Source: Haloferax marisrubri | Lineage (GTDB): Archaea > Halobacteriota > Halobacteria > Halobacteriales > Haloferacaceae | Reading direction: 5' to 3' | Assembly (NCBI RefSeq): GCF_001469875.2 | Contig: NZ_LOPW02000016.1 | Coordinates: 109,376-156,050, forward strand | DNA length: 46,675 nt | Shown: piece by piece, positions 16,952 to 24,195 of the stretch | Position numbering within the stretch: the first letter of the stretch is position 1 | Layout: each line of letters opens with the position of its first letter | The notes under the pieces: model-generated | The model's input: the letters and a program-made list of their open reading frames with translations, nothing else | What the model was told of the DNA's origin: nothing | The model's database searches: none | Position numbers and translations under genes: made by a program

Positions 16952-17524
16952 TTAGCTTGGTTGAGCTAGTAGTTCGTCGACGGCGGCCGAGAGCGGTCCT
17001 TCAAACTGCCAGCTAGCCCGATCGAAGGCTTCCTCGGTCGGACCATCCCAGCGCGGGAAGGCGGAGTGACCACTCACTTTGACGGTCCACTCGGACGGCT
17101 CCTCGAACGGATTCCGTGTCGGGAGTTCGACGACGTAGAGGTACTCTTCGTCGCCGTGGATGCCGTCGGCCGGATTCTCGACGCCGTGTCCGAGCAGAAA
17201 CATCGGCTGGTTGAGGTGCTCCATATTGTCCGGGTCGAGGAGATCCGAGGGTTGGTCAGCGTGGATGCTCCGGTCACGCCCTTCGTCCACGTAGAGGGTC
17301 ATCGTCGAGAGCATGTCGAGGAACAGGAATTGGGCAGCGGCGTACGCAGCCCCGCGCTCTGTTCGTGTCTCGTCAAGCAGCTGCTTCAGCTGGTCCAGGT
17401 CATGGAGGACGCTATCGGGATATCCGTCCGAGTGGCGGTAGATTTGTGCGATGCGGTCGGTATCGGACTGTTCGCCTGCGGTCTCGCTCCGTTGGATGAA
17501 TCGGAGTTGACTTCGTGTCGACAT
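16952..17524 (-). CDS. Conserved array protein of unknown function
   Basis: 190 residues, MSTRSQLRFIQRSE at the start. It is soluble and acidic, with an internal helix rich in Ala/Phe (YAAAQFLFLDMLSTMTLYVD) and a C-terminal beta-type half (EYLYVVELP, EWTVKVSGHSAFPRWDGP). The Ser-Ala-Phe-Pro-x-Trp pattern looks conserved. A GGTGAT ribosome site lies a few bases before the ATG and the stem-loop 17545-17576 lies upstream. Function unknown; it is a typical member of the array. Confidence 0.8.
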   Translation of the reverse strand: MSTRSQLRFIQRSETAGEQSDTDRIAQIYRHSDGYPDSVLHDLDQLKQLLDETRTERGAAYAAAQFLFLDMLSTMTLYVDEGRDRSIHADQPSDLLDPDNMEHLNQPMFLLGHGVENPADGIHGDEEYLYVVELPTRNPFEEPSEWTVKVSGHSAFPRWDGPTEEAFDRASWQFEGPLSAAVDELLAQPS

Positions 17525-17544
17525 CGATCACCGCCGACGCGGGT

Positions 17545-17576
17545 GCGCCGGCACCCATCGCCGGCGCAGAAACAAC
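17545..17576 (-). promoter_or_regulatory. Stem-loop element, copy 8
   Basis: GCGCCGGCACCCATCGCCGG then CGCAGAAACAAC. Arms GCGCCGGC/GCCGGCGC are perfect. The loop CACCCAT is kept although the stem differs from other copies. It is 21-52 bases before the ATG at 17524. Confidence 0.8.
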
Positions 17577-17598
17577 CGTCAGGAAACCTTCTCTCCAG

Positions 17599-18192
17599 TC
17601 ACCGCCTCTTCTCCTGCATAAGATTGAACGCCTGCCATTTTGCAATTCCTTCAATTGCCTCATCTATCGTTTTCGGTCCGTTCCATTGGCTACTGAGCGC
17701 CTGATTAAATTGGGCAAGGTGTGCGAGCGCATCTGTTCCGTCCTCTACTTCCCTCATCCACAGTGTCATCTCAGAGTCGCCCCGATAGTAATCCGCTGAG
17801 AAATCAAGATCTTCTAATCGAGGGTCCTCGTGAAGCTGCATTGTGGGGATAGATTCCTCGAATTCGAGGTCAATTTTCACGATTGCTTGAAATGAGGCCA
17901 TATCCAATATTCGCTTGACTCGATAACTGATCCCCGTCCCGTGTTCACGCACTTCTACATCCTTAATCCGATATGATAGGGTGTCGTGTTCGAAATCGAG
18001 ATCACTCTTCTGAGGGGACATATACATGTCAAATAGAAGGTCTTCGTAATCTGGGCGTAGTCTAATTTCCTGAGCCTGTTCGATCGTGAATAAGGGCAAA
18101 GAGAACTGTACACCACCAATTTGTTCGCGTAGATCCGATTCCATTGATTTTCTTCGCTGTAGTCGTTCTACAGCGCCTTCGGTTTGGACCAT
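17599..18192 (-). CDS. Hypothetical protein, AT-rich insert in the array
   Basis: 197 residues from ATG 18192 (MVQTEGAVERLQRRKSMESD). It is soluble with an acidic beta-rich core (SYRIKDVEVREHGTGISYRV) and a C-terminal helical part (FNQALSSQWNGPKTIDEAIE). The core shape recalls SecB-like or preprotein-type folds but I cannot assign one. TTTTTACTC at 18214-18222 is 26 bases before this ATG, so a leaderless transcript is likely and the longer frame to 18225 is rejected. It has no stem-loop and is AT-richer than both neighbours, so it probably was inserted between two array genes. Confidence 0.7.
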   Translation of the reverse strand: MVQTEGAVERLQRRKSMESDLREQIGGVQFSLPLFTIEQAQEIRLRPDYEDLLFDMYMSPQKSDLDFEHDTLSYRIKDVEVREHGTGISYRVKRILDMASFQAIVKIDLEFEESIPTMQLHEDPRLEDLDFSADYYRGDSEMTLWMREVEDGTDALAHLAQFNQALSSQWNGPKTIDEAIEGIAKWQAFNLMQEKRR

Positions 18193-18213
18193 AAACGATG
18201 TGTGCAATTGGTA

Positions 18214-18222
18214 GAGTAAAAA
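18214..18222 (-). promoter_or_regulatory. TATA-like box of the AT-rich insert gene
   Basis: GAGTAAAAA on the plus strand (TTTTTACTC in the gene sense), centred 26 bases before the ATG at 18192. Confidence 0.5.
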
Positions 18223-18250
18223 CAAACAGGCTTGGCGTATTTGCTAAGCT

Positions 18251-18646
18251 CTACGCTAGGTGCGCCACCTCGTTTGGTTCCTCGACGTCGTCGAATTCGC
18301 CGCGCTCGACAGGTTCCCAATCCTCACCTGGCTCCGGACTCCACCAGTCGACCTCGTAGGCGCCCGGTGCGCCGAAGATCTTCACGCGCGCCGACCCATC
18401 AGGCAGTCCGCGGCGCAGTTTCTCGTCGACGTGGAGGTTCCAGGTCGTGGTAGAATCGAAGCAGGCGAGCACGGCCTCCTCGTAGCCGCGTGTCTCGCGG
18501 GATTCCTGGAGTTCGACCTGGGTGTTGCAGTTCTTGCAGAACACCCCCTCGAACGGGATGTGAGTGAAGACCTCCTGCCCGCAGACGGGACACCAGAGGA
18601 ACTCGAATAGTGCCTCGCTGTGTCGGTCAAGTACTTCGAGGGTCAT
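18251..18646 (-). CDS. Zinc-ribbon array protein
   Basis: 131 residues from ATG 18646 (MTLEVLDRHSEALFEFLWCP). Two CxxC pairs, CPVC and CKNC, about 18 residues apart form a zinc ribbon in the first 45 residues. The rest is a soluble domain with DSTTTWNLHVDEKLRRGLPD and YEVDWWSPEPG. The longer frame to 18715 would run through the stem-loop and is rejected. It probably binds nucleic acid or protein; no partner is visible. It is the last cistron before the AT-rich insert. Confidence 0.75.
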   Translation of the reverse strand: MTLEVLDRHSEALFEFLWCPVCGQEVFTHIPFEGVFCKNCNTQVELQESRETRGYEEAVLACFDSTTTWNLHVDEKLRRGLPDGSARVKIFGAPGAYEVDWWSPEPGEDWEPVERGEFDDVEEPNEVAHLA

Positions 18647-18667
18647 TGGTTGACTCACCCGGTCGTC

Positions 18668-18700
18668 CCGGGCCACCACCTCCTGCCCGGCCGAAAAACA
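18668..18700 (-). promoter_or_regulatory. Stem-loop element, copy 9
   Basis: CGGGCCACCACCTCCTGCCC then GGCCGAAAAACA. Arms GGGC/GCCC or GGCC/GGCC enclose CACCACCTCCT. It is 22-54 bases before the ATG at 18646 and about 20 bases after the stop of the upstream gene. Confidence 0.65.
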
Positions 18701-18719
18701 GCGCCCAGCGCTCACTCAC

Positions 18720-19085
18720 TCACCGTTCGGGGCCGTAGACGATGCGTGAGGGGGCTTCGTATCCACAGTCGGGGCAGTCGTACCACCGCTGGACTTTCGC
18801 CCCGTCTGCTGCCTTCTCGCCGACGCGAACGTCGTTGTTCGGACACTCCGGGCAGCTGAGGTCCGGGACCGGCCGCTCCCGGAGTTCGTCACGGAACGAC
18901 GTCGCGTCCTTCGTCTCGTACCCCCGCGACCACACCGGGTAGCCGTCGACGAGAATCACCCCGCGCCACTTGTACCGGTAGGAGTCCGGCGCACGATGCA
19001 GCACGGCTCGCGCACCGGTCTCGGTGTTCCGATACGCAAGCGTCGGCGAGCGGCTCTCGCGTCGCCAGTTGGTGATGCGAGGCAT
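18720..19085 (-). CDS. Zinc-ribbon array protein, coupled
   Basis: 121 residues. The N-terminal part is basic (MPRITNWRRESRSPTLAYRN), followed by a beta-rich segment (YRYKWRGVILVDGYPVWSRG). A C-terminal zinc ribbon has CPEC and CPDC pairs about 25 residues apart and ends EAPSRIVYGPER. Its ATG at 19085 lies 3 bases after the stop of the upstream gene, with no stem-loop between, so both are probably one transcript. The ribbon resembles those of RNA polymerase or TFIIS-type proteins only in outline. Function unknown. Confidence 0.75.
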   Translation of the reverse strand: MPRITNWRRESRSPTLAYRNTETGARAVLHRAPDSYRYKWRGVILVDGYPVWSRGYETKDATSFRDELRERPVPDLSCPECPNNDVRVGEKAADGAKVQRWYDCPDCGYEAPSRIVYGPER

Positions 19086-19088
19086 TGG

Positions 19089-19580
19089 TTAGAAGTGGAC
19101 GTCAGCGGGCACGATCCAGAGCTCTTCACTCTCCTTGAGGAGTCGATCCAGCTGTCCACGGTGACGAATGCCGGTTCCGTGTTCGGTGTACAGGAAGATC
19201 GTCGGGCCGTCGTACGCACCGACCTGGTGGAAGGCGTGCCGGGCGAGGTCCTCGTCGCGCATGATCTCCTCGTCGGAGAGCTCGTCGATGGCCTCTTTCA
19301 CCCGGTCGAGATTACGCTCGAATTCCTCCTTCGTCGCCTCCCAGCCACGCTCGAGCAGGTCTTCGCCATCATCAGAGGCGACGGGGGCTGCAGTCGGCAA
19401 CTCTCCCCATCGCGCCTTCCCCGCAACGGACGTGTCCTCCTCGTCGAACGTGACGTAGTAGTCGAAGACGGCGCCGGCGTGTGGGTCCGCGCCGACCAGT
19501 CGGTCAAACACCGTCTTTCCGGTGGCCAGCGCGTCGTCGTGCGTCGATGCCTCTACCAGTGCGTAAATCACCATATGCAT
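19089..19580 (-). CDS. Conserved array protein of unknown function
   Basis: 163 residues from ATG 19580 (MHMVIYALVEASTHDDALAT). A GTG at 19607 could add nine residues. It has an alpha/beta N-terminus, a charged helix (WEATKEEFERNLDRVKEAID) and a C-terminal IFLYTEHGTGIRHRGQLDRL segment. The Tyr-x-x-His-Gly-Thr-Gly-Ile pattern looks conserved, but I know no function. It is the first gene of a two-gene unit with the zinc ribbon at 18720-19085; the stem-loop at 19632-19663 is upstream. Confidence 0.8.
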   Translation of the reverse strand: MHMVIYALVEASTHDDALATGKTVFDRLVGADPHAGAVFDYYVTFDEEDTSVAGKARWGELPTAAPVASDDGEDLLERGWEATKEEFERNLDRVKEAIDELSDEEIMRDEDLARHAFHQVGAYDGPTIFLYTEHGTGIRHRGQLDRLLKESEELWIVPADVHF

Positions 19581-19631
19581 CTCGAACACCTCGAAACGCC
19601 GACGCACCGGGAATCGTTGCTCGCTCCAACT

Positions 19632-19663
19632 GCGCCGGCACCCATCGCCGGCGCTCGAAAAAC
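19632..19663 (-). promoter_or_regulatory. Stem-loop element, copy 10
   Basis: GCGCCGGCACCCATCGCCGG then CGCTCGAAAAAC. It has the same stem and loop as copy 8 (17545-17576), two kb away, but different flanks. It is upstream of the gene starting at 19580 (or 19607). Confidence 0.8.
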
Positions 19664-19684
19664 TTTCCTCGTGACGGCGGATTC

Positions 19685-20101
19685 TTAGGATTCGTCCGCT
19701 CGTTCGACAGTGATGGTCAGGTCGCCCGATTCGTAGTCGGCCTCGAAGTCGACCGCGAACGCGTCCGACTCGTAGGCGGCGTGGTAAGCACGGTGGCGTT
19801 CGAGCGAGCCTGTCGCCTTGAAGTGGAAGAATGCGGCCGCCGTGTAGGGCTTGCTCTGTGTTTCGACCTGCGACTCGACGGATGCGGGGAGCGCGATTTG
19901 GGGCGTCTCCGTGTCGATACTCGCAGCGAACTCTTTCGCTTCCTCGACGGTTGCTTGCGAATGTGCCGGTGTCTCGCCGGTCAGCACGTTCACCGGGGTT
20001 TCTGTCTCGTCGGTGAATAGGACGTCTTTGAAGGTGTGTGTTCCGAGGGTCGCCTCGGGATCCAACTCGCAGTCGTGAAACGGGTCGTCCTCTGAGGTCA
20101 T
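19685..20101 (-). CDS. Conserved array protein of unknown function
   Basis: 138 very acidic residues from ATG 20101 (MTSEDDPFHDCELDPEATLG). The last 60 residues contain YTAAAFFHFKATGSLERHRA and alternating strands (FAVDFEADYESGDLTITVER). There is no cysteine pair or membrane segment. Preceded by stem-loop 20117-20150. Function unknown; typical array gene. Confidence 0.75.
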   Translation of the reverse strand: MTSEDDPFHDCELDPEATLGTHTFKDVLFTDETETPVNVLTGETPAHSQATVEEAKEFAASIDTETPQIALPASVESQVETQSKPYTAAAFFHFKATGSLERHRAYHAAYESDAFAVDFEADYESGDLTITVERADES

Positions 20102-20116
20102 CGAATCACGAGCCTA

Positions 20117-20150
20117 CGGCGGGGCTCACCCATTCCGACCCTGAAAAACA
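20117..20150 (-). promoter_or_regulatory. Stem-loop element, copy 11 (weak stem)
   Basis: ACGGCGGGGCTCACCCATTC then CGACCCTGAAAAAC. CACCCAT and GAAAAAC are kept but the stem is short and imperfect. It is 16-49 bases before the ATG at 20101. Confidence 0.55.
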
Positions 20151-20174
20151 GCAGTTGCCACGAAGCAGATCGAC

Positions 20175-20837
20175 CTAGGAGTGGTTCAGGCTCGCCTTCT
20201 CGAAGGGTGACTCTCCGGTCGGGATGAGCAGCTCCTGTCGGTCTCCAACTCGCTCGGCCAGCTTCCGTTTTAGGTACTGCCTCGCCGTCGACGGCGTGAA
20301 GACGCCTTTGTCGATCATGTCGCCGACGACGTCTTTGAGGGCCGCGAACTGGCCCTGCAGGTGGCCGTCGCCGACCGGCTCGCCGTCGTACCAGCGCACC
20401 GTCGCGAGCGCGCCGTTCCCGACCGTCTCTCCCTGTTCGACCGTCTCCGAGTCGTACTGGAGTCCGAACCACAGCGTCCGATAGGCGGTTACCTCGAACG
20501 TCGTCGACACCACGAAGAACGCCTCGTGGTGGAGGTAGTCGAGATAGTCAGCGACGATCTCGTCGAGGGTGAGCCCGGTGGCGCGGGGCTTCGGCTCGAC
20601 GACCGTCGACGGTCGATCCTCGCCAGCGAGGTAGCCGTCGACCGCATCTGCCTCGAGGCCATCGGCAAGCTCTCCGAGGAGCTGTTTCGCCCACTTGGAG
20701 TCAGTGTCGTCGCCACCGAACGGCGACTCAGCCGAGATTCGGTGCTTGAGCTTCAGGTTCGCTGCGCCCCAATGGCTGTAGTGGAGCGTGTACTGTCCGT
20801 CTGTGCGTTCATACGCAACGAGTGCGCGGTGTCCCAT
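20175..20837 (-). CDS. DUF6735-like array protein
   Basis: 220 residues starting MGHRALVAYERTDGQYTLHY and continuing SHWGAANLKLK, which I remember as the signature of the haloarchaeal DUF6735 family (recall, not search). It is a soluble alpha/beta protein; the C-terminus is basic (TARQYLKRKLAERVGDRQEL). A strong GAGGTGAT ribosome site lies 8 bases before the ATG, showing that the mRNA has a leader. The stem-loop at 20873-20903 is upstream. The biochemical role is unknown. Confidence 0.8.
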   Translation of the reverse strand: MGHRALVAYERTDGQYTLHYSHWGAANLKLKHRISAESPFGGDDTDSKWAKQLLGELADGLEADAVDGYLAGEDRPSTVVEPKPRATGLTLDEIVADYLDYLHHEAFFVVSTTFEVTAYRTLWFGLQYDSETVEQGETVGNGALATVRWYDGEPVGDGHLQGQFAALKDVVGDMIDKGVFTPSTARQYLKRKLAERVGDRQELLIPTGESPFEKASLNHS

Positions 20838-20872
20838 CGAGCAATCACCTCACGGGGCGACCGCGACTGGAC

Positions 20873-20903
20873 CGCCCCGCACCCCTCCCGGGGGACGAAC
20901 AAC
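20873..20903 (-). promoter_or_regulatory. Stem-loop element, copy 12
   Basis: GCCCCGCACCCCTCCCGGGG then GACGAACAACG. Arms CCCC(G)/CGGGG with CACCCCT in the loop. It begins directly after the stop of the upstream gene (20905), so the element fills the whole intercistronic gap. Confidence 0.75.
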
Positions 20904-20904
20904 G

Positions 20905-21285
20905 CTACTCGTCGATCGGGTCGGGGGAACTGAGGTCCGCGTGGAGGACTTCGCCATCGTGAACGACGTACCGCTTGGCCAGGACTGGGAAGCGGCATTT
21001 GGTGAACCCCGCCGTCTGGATATCGAACTCTTCGTTGGCTTCGAGGTGGTCGGCGAGTTCTCGCAGGAATTCGTGGGTCACGATCCCGCCTTCGTAGTCG
21101 GGCAGGCCGTTCTCCCGCGCCTCGTACACCTCGAAGTCGTCGTACCCCCAGATGGTGAGCTCTCCGTCTTCGGTCACCTCCCAGTCGAGCGTCCCGAAGC
21201 AGTAGCTCTCACAGAGCTCGCGGACTGCCTGCGGATCCGATACGATCGCGCCGGTCGACGTCGTCGCAGCTTGCAGTGTCGCCAT
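20905..21285 (-). CDS. Conserved array protein of unknown function
   Basis: 126 residues from ATG 21285. An N-terminal helix is followed by strands (ELTIWGYDDFEVYEARENGL) and a C-terminal FTKCRFPVLAKRYVVHDGEV segment. It is acidic and soluble. A GAGGTC ribosome site lies about 8 bases before the ATG. The stem-loop at 21303-21335 is the best-formed copy of the element. Function unknown. Confidence 0.8.
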   Translation of the reverse strand: MATLQAATTSTGAIVSDPQAVRELCESYCFGTLDWEVTEDGELTIWGYDDFEVYEARENGLPDYEGGIVTHEFLRELADHLEANEEFDIQTAGFTKCRFPVLAKRYVVHDGEVLHADLSSPDPIDE

Positions 21286-21302
21286 GTCTGGACCTCACGG
21301 GG

Positions 21303-21335
21303 TCGCCCCCACACCCCTGTCGGGGGCGATAAACC
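21303..21335 (-). promoter_or_regulatory. Stem-loop element, copy 13 (best example)
   Basis: CGCCCCCACACCCCTGTCGG then GGGCGATAAACC. Arms CGCCCCC/GGGGGCG pair perfectly around ACACCCCTGT. In the gene sense it reads GGTTTATCG, stem, loop with AGGGGTG, stem. A ribosome site GAGGT lies between it and the ATG. The TTTAT just 5' of the stem looks like a TATA box. Two readings are possible: a promoter with the palindrome between TATA and transcription start, or an RNA hairpin in the leader. Confidence 0.85.
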
Positions 21336-21376
21336 GACGCGAGAGGTGTCTCCCGAGGCGTGGCCGGCGACGCCAG

Positions 21377-21565
21377 TTAGGAGTCTGCGTGGGCGTTCGC
21401 CCCGGCTCCGTCGCTCGGCCGCGTGAGAAGGTTCACCTCTTCCAGGAGGTCTCTCGCGGTCTCGACTCGCTCTCGATCCGCGTCGTCCAACCGGTCGACG
21501 TCGAGTCGGTTGAGATTGCTGAGTATACGATGCATCCGGTAGCCCTGTTTGAACTCTTGCTCCAT
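21377..21565 (-). CDS. Small array protein
   Basis: 62 residues from ATG 21565 (MEQEFKQGYRMHRILSNLNR). It is a helical, charged N-terminal 45 residues followed by a flexible tail. The upstream frame to 21652 is Pro-rich and would cross the stem-loop and the inverted repeat, so it is rejected. GTGAGG inside the stem-loop lies 12 bases before the ATG and may act as ribosome site. Function unknown. Confidence 0.7.
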   Translation of the reverse strand: MEQEFKQGYRMHRILSNLNRLDVDRLDDADRERVETARDLLEEVNLLTRPSDGAGANAHADS

Positions 21566-21570
21566 CGGAA

Positions 21571-21600
21571 GCGCCTCACCGCTCGCCGGCGCGGAAAGAC
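21571..21600 (-). promoter_or_regulatory. Stem-loop element, copy 14
   Basis: GCGCCTCACCGCTCGCCGGC then GCGGAAAGAC. Arms GCGCC/GGCGC with TCACCGCTC in the loop. It lies only 6 bases before the ATG at 21565, so it may contain the ribosome site. Confidence 0.65.
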
Positions 21601-21641
21601 TCCCAACCGGGACTGGCGTCGGGGGTGGAGGAGGTAAGATC

Positions 21642-21683
21642 GTAACCAACAAAACTCGGTGATACCCGCAGGCTGTTGGTTAA
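21642..21683. repeat. TTAACCAACA inverted repeat, copy 5
   Basis: Arms GTAACCAACA (21642-21651, one mismatch) and TGTTGGTTAA (21674-21683), 32 bases start to start. It lies 20 bases after the stop of the truncated zinc gene at 21703 and before the stem-loop of the next gene. Confidence 0.8.
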
Positions 21684-21702
21684 TCAATATCCAGTACTAA
21701 TG

Positions 21703-21843
21703 CTACTCGAGACTAGGGCCGTAGCGATCAGAGCCACACACCCGGCACTTCCAGATCGGCTGTCCCGTCCACACCTCATCCGGGATCGACTCGTGGGCCT
21801 TGAACCGATACTTCGTGAACCCCGGTCGGTTAACTAGATCAGC
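21703..21843 (-). pseudogene. Truncated zinc-binding array gene (C-terminal part)
   Basis: On the minus strand a frame ending at TAG 21703-21705 encodes DLVNRPGFTKYRFKAHESIP and DEVWTGQPIWKCRVCG, ending RYGPSLE. The single CRVC pair and the basic, Trp-containing context look like a small zinc protein. No start codon with sensible sequence lies upstream: the frame runs at about 21843 into the fragment of another gene that reads on the plus strand. The 5' end is therefore missing. Confidence 0.6.
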
Positions 21844-22277
21844 GAGCAGGCCGCGCCGCCTGGAGCACGACCAACGAGGAGCACCAGGCGCTCGTCGACC
21901 AGGGCCAGTTGCGCTGCGTCGAGGCGGGCGAGACGACGCGCTATCAGCCGGACTACACGCGACTGCTCTTCGAAGAAATCTGCACGCTCATCGAGGAGAA
22001 CACGCGCGAGGAGTTGCGGAACGAATTGGTCGCGATAACCGAGGAGACTGAGGAGTGGCAGGCGACCTACAACGTCGAGACATGGGAAGATTTCGAACAG
22101 TCGCTCGCCGACGGCGACCTCGCAAGTAGCGAACTTCGCGAACGCCGCGACGTTATTGGACGTTGGGAGGAGTACCAGGAAGACCGCCGACTCATCAAGC
22201 ACGCGTTGGCACTCTACTCAGATGTCGAAGCCCCTCGCGAACAGATGATCGATGTGGCTGACCGTGACACAAACTAA
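21835..22277 (+). pseudogene. C-terminal fragment of a winged-helix regulator (DUF7342-like)
   Basis: The open frame begins directly after an in-frame TAA at the junction and reads RAGRAAWSTTNEEHQALVDQ, then YQPDYTRLLFEEICTLIEEN and EEWQATYNVETWEDFEQSLA, ending VADRDTN. This is the helical C-terminal half of haloarchaeal winged-helix proteins related to the gene at 23594-24106; the DNA-binding half is absent. The only start is an internal TTG at 21909. It meets the truncated zinc gene (21703-21843) tail to tail at their lost ends, marking a deletion or recombination joint. Confidence 0.7.
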
Positions 22278-22320
22278 TTTTCGCGGTCGTCGAACCTGCG
22301 GGCGTCATAGGGCGACACAG

Positions 22321-23142
22321 CTATTCGTCGGACTGCTCGCCCAACTTCTCTCGAAGCTCGACCGCGGCCTTCTCGAAATGTTCCGCGAGGAGCGGCGTTC
22401 CCGATGTCGCCCGCTCGTCGAGGAATGCGACGGCGTCAGTGATTGCATCAGCGTCCCGTTCTGCGGTCATGACACAGTCGACATACCCGTCGAGTGCCCG
22501 ACTGAACGCACGCGAGAAGTGGTCGTACGCGCCGTCGACGCGCTCCATGTTGTCGTCGAGCGACTCAACGAGTGCCCGGTAGACGGTCGCCGCCGACGCG
22601 TCCCGCTCCTGCTCGCGGTACTCGCTCGCGAGATCGAACCACTGCGTGAAGTTGATGGGCTCGAAGACGACGGGGTACTCAGGGTTCGTTTCTTCGAACC
22701 GCCGGTCGATCGCGGTGCGATGCTCGTCGACCGACTGGCTCGTCGGTTCGCCAACACGGGCGAGAAACCGATCACGGAGATCCGTATTGGTCGCGAGTTC
22801 GTCACGCAGGAACGCACGGAGTTGGTCGGCGTCGGCACCGTCAAGTGTGGCGTCAAGTCGATCGCCTTCGTCTGCAGGTGGGTCGTCGACACACCGAAGC
22901 AACACGGCGACGACGTGCTTGCATGCTCCCGGCCCGTCGTACGGACAGTCGCACCACGGGGCAAACCCGTTGGTGGCGAGGTCAACACGGACATCGTACT
23001 GACGGCTGCCGCTCACGACTGCGGTTACAGTAGTGTCGATGCGGTGAATCCCGTGGATACGGCCCTCCTCACGGTATCGTTCGCCGCGTTCGAAGACTGC
23101 GTCCGTGCAGATGTCCCGGACTGCGTCCTCGGTTACATCCAT
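22321..23142 (-). CDS. SWIM zinc-finger protein
   Basis: 273 residues from ATG 23142. The SWIM motif is complete near the N-terminus: CDCPYDGPGACKHVVAVLLR (about residues 63-82), preceded by the usual strands (VTAVVSGSRQYDVRVDLATN). The remainder is a helical domain (about 110-270) as in long haloarchaeal SWIM proteins, perhaps TPR-like. It likely binds DNA or a partner protein. It lies 3 bases downstream of the TumE-like gene and on the same strand, so it may be co-transcribed with that toxin-antitoxin pair. Confidence 0.85.
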   Translation of the reverse strand: MDVTEDAVRDICTDAVFERGERYREEGRIHGIHRIDTTVTAVVSGSRQYDVRVDLATNGFAPWCDCPYDGPGACKHVVAVLLRCVDDPPADEGDRLDATLDGADADQLRAFLRDELATNTDLRDRFLARVGEPTSQSVDEHRTAIDRRFEETNPEYPVVFEPINFTQWFDLASEYREQERDASAATVYRALVESLDDNMERVDGAYDHFSRAFSRALDGYVDCVMTAERDADAITDAVAFLDERATSGTPLLAEHFEKAAVELREKLGEQSDE

Positions 23143-23144
23143 CC

Positions 23145-23597
23145 TTATGGTGGGTTTGACGCACTATTCAGCCGATCCAGTGCATCATCCTCGTACGCTG
23201 TTCGCCACATTGCATGGACGGCACGCGTCACGAGTGACACCTCGGTCACGTCGATACAGGACGGTTCGGCGTCCGTCGTCGTGGCCTCGGTCGGCGGGTG
23301 GAAATGGATCTCGGGGGAGTGTGTGTTTGGATGGCGATCGAAGCGCCAGTTGACGTCGTTGCTATCGACGTAGTGGAACGAATACATCCCCAGTTCGCTC
23401 CACTGGATATCGAGCCGAGCGTTCTCTGCGTCGCCCAATCCATCGCTGAGACTGATCTGCAGTTCCGTAGGGGCGACGACATGATCATACGCCGTTTCGT
23501 CGACGAGCGGCTCAAGTTCGAGCCAGAGGTCACGAATCCGCTGGAGTGCCGGAAGATAGATCGGCCCGAACTCGCCGGCGCGGTCGTTACCGTTCAT
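23145..23597 (-). CDS. TumE-like (DUF6516-type) putative toxin
   Basis: 150 residues. The central pattern ELGMYSFHYVDSNDVNWRFD, then RHPNTHSPEIHFHPP, matches my memory of the DUF6516/TumE family (HY.d...RyDn.Ph....HfH). Its members are proposed toxins paired with a regulator. The ATG overlaps the stop of the upstream winged-helix gene by four bases (ATGA), the normal order antitoxin-toxin. The catalytic role is unproven; an RNase is often proposed. Length fits the family in haloarchaea. Confidence 0.7.
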   Translation of the reverse strand: MNGNDRAGEFGPIYLPALQRIRDLWLELEPLVDETAYDHVVAPTELQISLSDGLGDAENARLDIQWSELGMYSFHYVDSNDVNWRFDRHPNTHSPEIHFHPPTEATTTDAEPSCIDVTEVSLVTRAVHAMWRTAYEDDALDRLNSASNPP

Positions 23598-24106
23598 ACA
23601 GCGAGCTGGTGGCTGGCCTCGTCGTAGGCGAGTGCGGCTTGTGCGACGGCGAGATTCTGTCGCGTTGTCCGCCAGGCGGTGAGGTCGTCCCAGCCGCCCG
23701 TCTCGTCGGCGTCGAGTTGCTGGGCGAGTTCCTCCGGTGACACCACGTCGTAGCGGTCCTCGTAGCGCCGGATCTCGGCCTTCATCTCCTGGATGCTGTC
23801 GAGCAACTCGGGTCGAGTAACTTCCTCACGCAGCTCGCGGATCCGCGACATCAACACCCGGTCGCTGTTGCGCTTGTACAGCGTTGTTTGGCCGTCCTGT
23901 TCCGTCTCCGCGAACCCGGTGTTCACGAGCGACTTGCAGTGGCGACGCGCCGTCGGCTCGCTCACGAGGGCCCGCTCGGCGATCTCGGCTGCCGATTGCC
24001 CATCGTGGGTTTGTTCGACGATTTCGTACACCCGCTCGAACGGAGTAGTGTCGTCTTTCCAGTCCGCCTTGACCTGCTCGTTGACGTCGTCCCACGTCTC
24101 GGTCAT
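23594..24106 (-). CDS. Winged-helix regulator, putative antitoxin of the TumE-like toxin (DUF7342-like)
   Basis: 170 residues from ATG 24106 (MTETWDDVNEQVKADWKDDT). Residues 20-90 form a winged helix (TPFERVYEIVEQTHDGQSAA, SEPTARRHCKSLVNTGFAET, YKRNSDRVL). A helical C-terminal half (EVTRPELLDSIQEMKAEIRR) may dimerise. The longer frame to 24133 is not favoured. It overlaps the TumE-like gene by four bases, so the two form one unit; the HTH protein probably represses the unit and neutralises the toxin (inference). Confidence 0.75.
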   Translation of the reverse strand: MTETWDDVNEQVKADWKDDTTPFERVYEIVEQTHDGQSAAEIAERALVSEPTARRHCKSLVNTGFAETEQDGQTTLYKRNSDRVLMSRIRELREEVTRPELLDSIQEMKAEIRRYEDRYDVVSPEELAQQLDADETGGWDDLTAWRTTRQNLAVAQAALAYDEASHQLAV

Positions 24107-24195
24107 ACTGGATGCTACGCAGTCTAGGAACAAATAGTTTTGTGGAGAAAATTATCTAACTCCGGTGCTTGTAGGCGAGCATTGTCAGGCTACAT

